Below are positions 55,934 through 64,000 of a stretch of DNA of 64,000 nt, piece after piece. Under the pieces are notes generated by a model. The model did not search any database. It saw nothing but the letters and a program-made list of their open reading frames with translations, and was not told the origin of the DNA. Positions within the stretch are counted from its first letter, which is position 1; each line of letters begins with the position of its first letter. This DNA is from Acytostelium subglobosum LB1. Its lineage: Eukaryota > Evosea > Eumycetozoa > Acytosteliales > Acytosteliaceae. A program made the position numbers and the translations under genes. The stretch spans positions 620,001-684,000 of the forward strand of contig NW_012236526.1 in NCBI RefSeq assembly GCF_000787575.1, written 5' to 3'.

Positions 55934-57985
55934 TTATTGTATCCTCTGAAGCAATGGTATGGTCTTGTTGGCTAGACATTGTGGACATTTGCATTCGAAT
56001 CCATAGCTGTCCAGAAGCATCTCGCGTCGACGATCGGTGGAAAGGTTGTGGCCATCAAGGTAGGTAACAAACAGTTCCTCACCCTTCTTGATAGGGCGTT
56101 TGGTGACAACACGTAGTTGCTTATCATTGATGATTGGCGCTGCAATGAAGATGTTTGGCTCGCATGAATGGTTGATGAAGCTTGTGTGCAGGGGGATGCC
56201 GACAAAGAACTTGCCGACGCGGTCCTCAAAGTCAAAGTTGAAGCCCAGCTCGTCCAGCGCATCCTTTGTGCAGTGCACATGGATGGTGCTGGTGTACATC
56301 GACAGCTGGTTCAAAGTGATCATCGACTTGAACCTGTAGAACAGCTCGGGTGTGAGGCCGCGGCGATCGTGGAAGATGTCCTTGATGAGCGCGTACAGCT
56401 TGGACTCCTTGCGCGACAACAGGAATTGCGAGTTGTCTGGCATGGCGTAGACCAGGCGCTTTGTATGATCGTCCAGTGTGAATGGGCGCAGAGGTGAGTT
56501 CTTGTCGCCATTGGAGTGCTGCGCCGCCAGCATCTTGAGCAGCAGCATGTAGCCAGTCCTCTCAAACTCGGTGAGTGAGCTGATCTGTTTCTCGTACTGA
56601 TTGATCAGTGATCTCAGATGGTCATTGTTTGTGCAGATTGGCGAGTGCTTGAGATTCGCGTCACTCTTGCACTCGGGCGAGCAGTACAGTGCCTCGTGGC
56701 ATGATGGGCAGTCTTCGGGGATGATCCTACCCGTTGGCAATCTCGTCATCTTTGTAATAGTATGTGCCAATCTCTTATACTCTCTACTCTTTACAATCTC
56801 CTCCTCATTCTCAAAGCTTATTGGTTTAAATGCAATGTGGCAGTTATGGCAATGATCATTCTATTCGTGATGAATTGATTGATTGATGATGATGGAAGAT
56901 GTCAGGTCAGCATCCATGGTCTGATTGATTGAATGATTGAGGGACTTACGTCTTCTCTTATGTTGTCCATGTTGGAGGTGGCTATTGAGAAGGTCTCGAA
57001 CACCAACTCCTCAGCTCCAATGTCGCGTGTGGCAAACAATCCACGTCCATGTACACCAGACATCTTGATTTGGACAGCATCAATCATATCCTTTGTAATA
57101 AAGTTATAATATTGGTAGTCCTATAATAGATTGATTGATTGATCGTCAGTTATGAATGATTTGGTCATTCATTCCACAAGTTGCCTTACATCATCATATC
57201 TTGGCACAATGATCTTGTCTGGATTGGCCATAGCCTCAGCCTTCTTCTTCAAGTTATACACAGTGTCATTCTCGACCAGTCTCAAACTAACATCAAAGTG
57301 TTCTATTGCCTCATTGAACTTTAACTTCTTCATCAAACATACTCCCTTGACCATGTTTGCTCTGATTGATTGATTGAATGAGTGAGTGACGCGATCGTGC
57401 CAGACTGAGAATGATTGAATGAATGACTTACTCTGCAAGATCATCCGAACTGTTTGACATCTTTAGTACAACTTCAGTGTCTTGGATGGCTTCATCTAAC
57501 ATTCCAATCTCTTCATAGACTACTGAACGTTGGAGATAGGCGGTGGAGTCATAGGGCAGTTTGTTGATGATCCAATAATACTTTTGTAATGCCTTCTCAT
57601 ATTGTCCAGCTTCCAATGCTTCATGTGCCTCTTCGTACGCTTGATTGATGAAACGACCGACTCGAGGCGATCGCATATTCAATCTCTGTATCTTGCTCTG
57701 ATCAGGCATCAATGAATCCTTGAATCTTTGTTGTATTGGTGATAAAGGTGGAGGTGTTGTTGTATCTGTAGTTGTCATTGCTGAGCCAACATTAGTGTTA
57801 CTGATGTTGCTAATTCTGTTATTATCATTCTCTGATTCTGATTGATTCAATGTACTATATGATGCTAGTCTTGTGATTAACTTTGTTGTTGATGTTGGTG
57901 TTGTTGAGAGTCGAGTGATTGCATTAGATGATGAATGTGCAATCCTATATAATGATGACACACTTGGTATATATCTTGACAACAT
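55934..57985 (-). CDS. TPR-SET-MYND (SMYD-type) protein with mitochondrial-like N terminus
   Basis: Four exons, 57985-57432, 57361-57190, 57120-56950 and 56860-55934, give 607 residues. The first ATG in frame gives MLSRYIPSVSSLYRIAHSS, Arg/Ser-rich and free of acids for about 45 residues, like a mitochondrial presequence. TPR-like helices occupy about 115-235 (ALEAGQYEKALQKYYWIINKLP; DEAIQDTEVVLKM; KFNEAIEHFDVSLRLVEND). A split SET domain follows: VHGRGLFATRDIGAEELVFE, then a Cys-rich MYND-like insert (CHNCH ... CPSCHEALYCSPEC), then FINHSCEPNIF, RPIKKGEELFVTYLD and the post-SET CKCPQC. This is the SMYD arrangement of a lysine methyltransferase. The His of the MYND consensus is not obvious, so the finger may be variant. 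Confidence 0.82.
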
Positions 57986-58276
57986 TATTATTATAATCAA
58001 TGAGATAATAACTACCTGTAAACAATGAAGCAGAAGGAAACGAAAGACTCGGTTTTGATTGAATTAGTCCCATAAATTGAAAATTTGGATGAGGGCAAGG
58101 GTTAGGGTAAGGGTTGTGTGAATTGGTTGCGGAAGTGTGAGATTGTGTGAATGATGAACTATCACTTCAAATTTCAAGAACGTTGACTGTACAGAGATAA
58201 AGATCATTCATTCAAGTATTAGTAATAGTAGTAGTCATAGTAGTATTAGTAATAGTAGTAGAGGTAGTTTATTGCC
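57986..58276. promoter_or_regulatory. Divergent promoter of the SET and Rab3GAP1 genes
   Basis: About 0.29 kb between two outward-reading starts, so both promoters must overlap here. It contains a G-rich stretch near 58091-58115 (GGGTTAGGGTAAGGGTT) and AGTA repeats close to the Rab3GAP1 start. Confidence 0.5.
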
Positions 58277-61200
58277 ATGGCAAAGACAAAGAAGGTAGGC
58301 TTGGATACAACACAGATGAATGAATGAATGAATGAATGAATGAATGAATGAATGAATGAATATGTCGACTGACAGTTAACTGTTATGATATTATTATAGG
58401 ATCATCATTTACAGCAACAACATCATGATGGACATGATGATAGGTTTGAGATAATAGACTTTACAATTGCTTCAGAATGGGAGACATTGGTATCAAAACT
58501 GGAGAACATTGTAAAGAAATGCTTGAAGAGTAGACAGTCAATATCGGATGTGACAATCAACTTTAGACATCAATCATATCAATTCATCTATGTCACTCCA
58601 CTTGCATCTACACATCCCGTCACCGCTGCCACCTCAGCCGGCAGTGGATCATCAACACCATCAACTGTACAGCCAAACAGTATGTTATTACATTCATCAT
58701 ATATTGAAGTGAGTGATTGATCTAATGCACCATCATCATACAGACTTTATGAATCCAAAGAATGACTTTGCAATGTTCCCAACTACTGATCCTGCTAATG
58801 CTAGACGTCATGAGCAAGAGAACTTCTCAGACTGGTTTGGCGTTCAAGAGTACTTCCTGATACTTGCACTTCGCGACACTGGTCCCGAGTTATCAGAGCT
58901 GTCAACCATCATGTCTGCAGTCACCGTGGCACTTCACAATGAGAACTGGTACATATCATCATCATCATTATTATCTCGTATCCAGGGCATACACATTAAC
59001 TCATCATTCATCAATCATGATCGCCACCGCACAGCCATATACCAACCTTTGTTGGATTCGATGAGAAGAGATTAGAGAACTTCTTGGGATATATGTACAT
59101 GCCGATCAAGCGTAACAGCGATCATTGCTTCGAGATGAAGCTTGCAACCGAGTCCATCTCCATCCCATCCCTCAATGCACATCAGAACATCGCAGAGTCT
59201 ATCGAGAAGCAGTTAAGGATACTCTATGCCAAGCTTGTAGGTATATTATGTTACAAAGAGTTGCTCACTCACTCACTTGTTCACATGTACCCTACCTTAG
59301 TCACACGACCCTGATGATCGCAACTGGGATAACTTCCTTTCATTGACGACCATCTCTTCAAAGTACACATACATCAAGAATGACTTTGGTGAGAGTGTTT
59401 GGAGGTATACAGACACCAAGCCAACATCTCCCCATCCCCAACAGCATCAGCAACAACAATATACTCAACATCAACAACAACAGCAACAGCAACAACAACC
59501 TCCACAGGAGGTAGATGAAGACGAGACAATGTCAACATCAGTTATGGAGAGCACAGAGTTGTTTAGATGGGGATATCCAATGGACCCAATCGAACGTATG
59601 TTCAATCACATCCATCGTCAACATCCCTCCACATCTCACTGACCTGATTGATTGAATCAACAACAGAGCTTCACTTTTGTGTCATGTATCCACCTTTGAA
59701 GAGCGCTCATATATTGGATGGTGACTTTGACGCGATTCAAACAAAGAGCTGGTTCATCAAGTCAATCTATCGCAAGCCACACAGCTCACTCTTCCAAATG
59801 ACACTGGGCATCGTCAATGTATTCAATGCATTGTTGGACTCTAACAAGACTCAATCAATCTATCAATCACTGTCCGACTACAACATAAAGAACAGGTACA
59901 CTCTTTCCTATCAACAGAAGAATGAGCAGATGCAGCAACAACAGCAACATCAGAACCAGACAAACTCTCCAGACATGCGCAAGGGCAATCAAAGCGACAA
60001 CCCAAGTTTGATCAAGACGGTCGGCTCATTCAAGAAGTCTCTGGCATCATCCCTGGCCGCGCCCCTCATCCCCAGTGACCACGAGATTGACTTTGTACTA
60101 CGCGATCTCTTCTTTGACAAGAAGGACAGCAACGATCCAACACATTTCAACAACATCCACGAGGACATCCTCAATTCACAGCCACATCCAACAAAGGTAT
60201 GCTGTGTACATGCGTGCTCACGAGTCAGAGAGGGCACGACCAACCATACTAATCACCCATAATCATATACAGAGCACAGTGATCAAGAGAGCACCTGTCG
60301 ATTCTTTGTTCTTCTCCTTCAGCTTTGTATGTTTGAATGTACAGAGCTTGATTGGCATACTCGTGTTCTGGTCAGAGTTTGTCGAGGAGATCAAATGGCA
60401 TTGGGAGCACTCCCTGCCCATCCCACGAACACTTGGCAGCGACAAGATCAACATGAACAACTGTCTGATATTCCAGAAGATGCAAATGGTAAGTTTGGAC
60501 TGGACTCATGAATGAATGAATGAATGAATGACTAATCAGTGATACATGTAGATCAATTATTGTATCTCTAGAAAGGTGAAGGAGAGACGATCAAGGACCT
60601 CATCAAAGACACAGGATGACTTGACCAAGGGTGCCCAGGTAAAGACTCAGTCCGATGGTTGGAACGATGATGAACTGGAGGGACTTGATGACATGCCCGT
60701 AGATACAGATAGCCCACCATCAGGAGGCGGAGACACATCGCCTGAGATCCTGAAGGGTCAATACCTATTGTACCATGATAGAGAGATTGTGTATGAAAAC
60801 ATACTACCTACCTTTGTTGTACTCGTCGAGAGACGACTAACCTCACTCAATCAATCATTCATATAGAATACCAGAGACACAAGAGTTTGGACCAATGACT
60901 GACGATCAGATAATGGAGCAGTTGGAGGAGATGATGAAACTTGGTGACTCGGAGGAGGCTAATGAGATGAGATTGAAGAAGCAGACACCCTCATTGCTCT
61001 CGGATATGGAGTCATTCAAATATGCCAACAAGGGATGTGTGTTTGAAGACTTTATTAGATGGCATTCAAGACGTGACTGGGTACTACACAAGGAGGACGG
61101 TAGCATACAGACACCGGAACAGCCATCGCCAGCAATGGACGCGTCACTGGATGTTGACGAGTTTGGCATCATCGAGGGTGGCGAGATAGAGGACGACGAG

Positions 61201-62155
61201 TCTCAAGGCAGGACACGTGGCAAGGGCTTTGGTCGTGATGGTCATCTCAGCTCACGTATGACCAGGAAGAACATCTGGCGCAAGACATGGAGAGAGGCAA
61301 AGGCACAGTCAATCGACGAACAAGAACCACTCTTTGATCATGTCAAGCAGGCTGAGAATGCGATCCAATACTTGAGAAACATTAACCCAAATGACCTATT
61401 GTATCAGTATGTTGTCGACCTGATGGTAGTCTTGCCCTTGATACACTGTGCTAACCCTACATTCCACCTCCAGGATGATGTCTGTAATACTAACATCGAT
61501 AGCTCCATTGTTCTTGAATGAGAAGTCCTCTGGCTCATCAGTGCCCAATGAGCTGTGTCTTGGAATGATCTCCAAGCAGACCAAGAAGAGTGTCGATGAC
61601 TACTATGACACTTTGATCAAGATTTGGCCCAACCACCAAGGAGCCTTCTCCGAGATGTAAGTTACATACTCTGTTGAGCATGATGCGGTATACATCTCTG
61701 ACACATTTCACCATCATTCACCAACATGCAGGAAGAGAACAGACTTTGATCCACTGTTCAAGGCGATCCAGGAGGTCGAGAACAGCACATCCAAGTACAC
61801 TTCGTTGAAATCAAAGGTATGAATGAACGACTCGAGTCCACCTCGCTCGCTCAATCACTGACTCACTCAACCTTTTCCACATCAACAGTTTAAGAACCTG
61901 GATAGGATCATTGGCAATCTGTACGAAAGAGGATACAGTGACATCAAGGAAAATGAGTTTGCTTTGGTATCGGAGTTGATATTCGGAGAGTATGACGATG
62001 CCTCGACTGTCAAGCCAAACGTCAAGGAGTACATCACCAGAAGCTATGCTCCAAGACCATTCCGCAGTTCTCAAATGATGCCACATAGGATGTACACATG
62101 CGTATCACAGTTTGAGTGTAGAGTGGCAACAGTCATCTCTGAAGAGGACCAGTGA
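58277..62155 (+). CDS. rab3gap1: Rab3 GTPase-activating protein catalytic subunit (Rab3GAP1)
   Basis: Twelve exons: 58277-58294, 58400-58679, 58744-58948, 59035-59236, 59301-59595, 59667-60196, 60273-60488, 60552-60790, 60867-61406, 61474-61656, 61732-61816 and 61889-62155. All phases agree and give 1019 residues, close to human Rab3GAP1. Signatures are FEIIDFTIASEWETLVSKLE at the N terminus, DWFGVQEYFLILAL, FWSEFVEEIKWHWEHSLPIPR, INYCISRKV, then LLSDMESFKYANKGC and FEDFIRWHSRRDW, which contains the region of the catalytic Arg finger, and a C-terminal RPFRSSQMMPHRMY. Gln runs interrupt exons 5 and 6. It acts as a GAP for Rab3 and, with Rab3GAP2, as an exchange factor for Rab18 in membrane traffic and autophagy. 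Donor 58680 (GTATGT) was preferred over 58709 because only it keeps the frame. Confidence 0.93.
58317..58361. repeat. Tetranucleotide array (AATG)n in intron 1 of Rab3GAP1
   Basis: About eleven perfect AATG units inside the first intron (58295-58399), the longest tetranucleotide run in the window. Confidence 0.85.
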
Positions 62156-62685
62156 GTGAGCAGTAGGTAGAAGTTGAACAAGTTCTGATTGGCTGTTCCT
62201 ACATTCTTCTTCCACAAACAATCTTTGCTTTCCTAAACCATCATCCACTTCCAACAATTGTTAACATGTAAATAGAAATAATAATAATAGAGTGCCATCT
62301 CATCAATCACTTCCATTCAATTCACCCATTGTTCATCGATGTTTAGTTGACGTGTGTAACCGACAAAATGACCGATGATTGGTCAGTGTGTGAATCAAGG
62401 TGGGCTCATTTTTCAAGATTGGGGGTCTTTGAAGGCTTCATAGCTACACAAGACGCAAGCCACCTCCTTCCCATTCTGGATTGGGAGCCAATCACCACTA
62501 CCACCTACCCCATCACATAAATTGGGATTGATTGATTGAATGTAGGATTGATTGATTGATCTAGGAATCTAGATTCACACACATCACTATGATCAAACAA
62601 CACTTATTCCTCTATTCTCACTTTTAATCAATCAAATATTCAAACAGATATATATACATAACATATTCCAATCCAATCAACATTG
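62156..62685. other. Intergenic spacer
   Basis: 3' flank of Rab3GAP1 and upstream region of the last gene. TTGA repeats lie at 62526-62562, and AT-rich DNA precedes the next start. No gene seen. Confidence 0.45.
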
Positions 62686-64000
62686 ATGGACTCACTCACA
62701 TTTGCCACATTGCACACGGCTTATGCTGATGAATGGATGTCCATCGCATTCTTGCCAAGTGTTAAACAGACGTTCAATGTGGAGAATAACTTTTATGACT
62801 TGTCAACATTAGAGTTGGATTTGAAAAAGGACTCAATCCATCATCTACCAATAGCCGAGGCAATATTGACAATTGATCGCCAGTTCCAATCGATGAAGTG
62901 TGCATTGGAGCGTGCTTTGGCCGATACCACCAGCTCCGAACAGGATCGTCGCGCACTCATCGAGACACACATCAGCTCATTCACCTCATTCATTGATAAT
63001 GAGATTGCGCTCCTGGAGAAGGCCATTACGGACATTGGTGGCAAACCGCCACATAAACAACAGTTGGAGACATGTCGTATTACAATGGCAAGGTATAATC
63101 CCAAGTCGTTGGATGGAGCATTGGCCGCCTACATGGGACCCATAGCACTGCTCTGGAAGGAGTTCAACAATGTATTGGCCAAGTACGACATGGCCGAGCG
63201 TGACTTTTACTATCAATCAACAATCTCCAACTTGGCATACAGCGTAGTAGAGTGGAGGATCATAATGGCAAACTCTCAAAAGATAATCAACGAGGACAGG
63301 AAGGTGAAGCGCGTCAACATCTACGACCAGTTGCTCAATACTTATATATCATCGCCAGTTAAGATCAGGAACAAGGAGAGTCAGCCTGGGGCAGAGGACT
63401 CGGCTGGGTCACCAATGGCGTTCACGCCACCAAGGGCAGAGAGTCCATTACCTGACGAATCGACGTCCGACACCGAGTCTACAACAACACAAACAACTAC
63501 TACTACATCAACATCAGCGCAACAACAAACACCTCAACTACCAACTGTACAAACTACATCACCTCCTGTAACAACATCAACATCACCTCTTTCAACAAGT
63601 CCTCCTCAACCTCCCATATCAACCCTCTCAGCCTCACTCAATCTCGTGTCCTCAGGCCAATCACTCATTCAATCAGCCTTTCATCTTCAACCAAACTCAT
63701 TGCCAACTCAATCACTTCTCCAACATCCAACAATCTTGGTAGGTTCCCCTACACAAAGAGGAGCAGGTCAACAACAGATAGCACCTGATCGTGTGGTCTC
63801 GGTTGGATGGCAAAAGGCAACTCCAAAGAATGCAGGTGGCGGACAACCTATTACAGGATCACTAAGCAATAGTGATGGACTTCAACTGTCAACATCAACA
63901 ACAGCAGCCAACATATGTCAGAGTCCACGAACAGCTGCTACCAACTTGTTACTCGAGACCATCACAAGAGGATCGACCAATAGTGCCGTATCCAAACAAG
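62686..64000 (+). CDS. Unknown protein, N-terminal part (runs off the window)
   Basis: ATG at 62686 opens a frame that stays open to the last base, giving at least 438 residues without an intron. Residues 1 to about 230 look helical and folded (TLHTAYADEWMSIAFL, ALLWKEFNNVLAKYDMAERDFYYQ, AYSVVEWRIIMANSQKII) with coiled-coil character. The rest is Thr/Ser/Pro/Gln-rich and disordered, with SP and TP pairs (SPLPDESTSDTES) that could be phosphorylated. I recognise no family. Confidence 0.7.
   Translation, partial: MDSLTFATLHTAYADEWMSIAFLPSVKQTFNVENNFYDLSTLELDLKKDSIHHLPIAEAILTIDRQFQSMKCALERALADTTSSEQDRRALIETHISSFTSFIDNEIALLEKAITDIGGKPPHKQQLETCRITMARYNPKSLDGALAAYMGPIALLWKEFNNVLAKYDMAERDFYYQSTISNLAYSVVEWRIIMANSQKIINEDRKVKRVNIYDQLLNTYISSPVKIRNKESQPGAEDSAGSPMAFTPPRAESPLPDESTSDTESTTTQTTTTTSTSAQQQTPQLPTVQTTSPPVTTSTSPLSTSPPQPPISTLSASLNLVSSGQSLIQSAFHLQPNSLPTQSLLQHPTILVGSPTQRGAGQQQIAPDRVVSVGWQKATPKNAGGGQPITGSLSNSDGLQLSTSTTAANICQSPRTAATNLLLETITRGSTNSAVSKQ

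Noticed and set aside
58068-58075. TCCCATAA, like the upstream element of dictyostelid small non-coding RNA genes (also 44946-44953 on plus and 53516-53523 on minus).
   Set aside because: As I recall the consensus (W-CCCA-Y-AA), several chance matches are expected in 64 kb on both strands, and no class I RNA core or spliceosomal RNA sequence lies about 60 bases downstream.
58091-58115. GGGTTAGGGTAAGGGTT resembling telomere repeats.
   Set aside because: Only three irregular units inside a promoter between two ordinary genes. Not a telomere or an obvious fusion point.
58680-58743. Alternative donor at 58709 (GTGAGT) for exon 2 of Rab3GAP1.
   Set aside because: It joins the next exon in the wrong phase and gives an immediate stop. 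GTATGT at 58680 keeps the frame.
60325-60342. Possible mini-intron (GTATGT...ACAG) inside exon 7 of Rab3GAP1.
   Set aside because: Only 18 bases long, in frame, and the unspliced residues fit the family sequence.

Overview
The window is nuclear DNA from a social amoeba (Dictyostelia). The evidence is short GT..AG introns carrying CAAT/TCAA tetranucleotide runs, AT-rich spacers next to coding DNA of fairly balanced composition (unlike the very AT-rich D. discoideum), Asn/Gln/Ser homopolymers, and dictyostelid-type genes (colossin-like repeats, a Cyc8/TrfA corepressor, degenerate-ankyrin proteins). I cannot name the species. Gene models below were spliced by hand: donors and acceptors were chosen so that phases match and the joined protein agrees with family patterns.

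Layout. 1-3.7 kb: a broken, partly inverted colossin-like cell-surface gene (+) and a secreted protein that is almost entirely polyserine (-). 3.7-8.1 kb: a long gene-poor stretch. 8.1-14.4 kb: a SAPS-domain PP6 regulatory subunit (+), a 45-residue four-CxxC zinc protein (+), and a three-exon mitochondrial-looking membrane/armadillo protein (-). 15.4-19.9 kb: two convergent secretory-pathway genes, a family 8 polysaccharide lyase (+) and a secreted protein of unknown function (-). 20.4-24.6 kb: a large degenerate-ankyrin protein (-). 25.3-28.9 kb: the nuclear exosome nuclease RRP6/EXOSC10 (+). 29.4-35.8 kb (-): Rab5, a four-TM protein and two adjacent UAP56-binding-motif/RRM proteins of ALYREF type. 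36-40.2 kb (+): a tiny gene, an NPSN-type Qb-SNARE and an F-box-like LRR protein. 40.5-43.8 kb (-): Cyc8/TrfA. 45.1-49.0 kb (+): ORC3 with an N-terminal PHD-like zinc finger. 49.3-53.5 kb (+): a second degenerate-ankyrin gene, an inverted paralogue of the first. 54.4-55.5 kb (+): a PH + TNFAIP8-like protein. 55.9-58.0 kb (-): a TPR-SET-MYND protein with a mitochondrial-type N terminus. 58.3-62.2 kb (+): Rab3GAP catalytic subunit in 12 exons. 62.7 kb to the end (+): a partial unknown gene.

There is no operon-like logic. Loosely related functions are membrane traffic (Rab5, NPSN SNARE, Rab3GAP1), RNA handling (RRP6 and the two ALYREF-like genes) and cell-surface or secreted products. The most notable items are the PHD-ORC3 fusion, the two ankyrin genes each built from a duplicated half joined by a phase-conserved intron, the PH-TIPE fusion, the roughly 238-residue pure serine tract, and the four-CxxC mini-protein.
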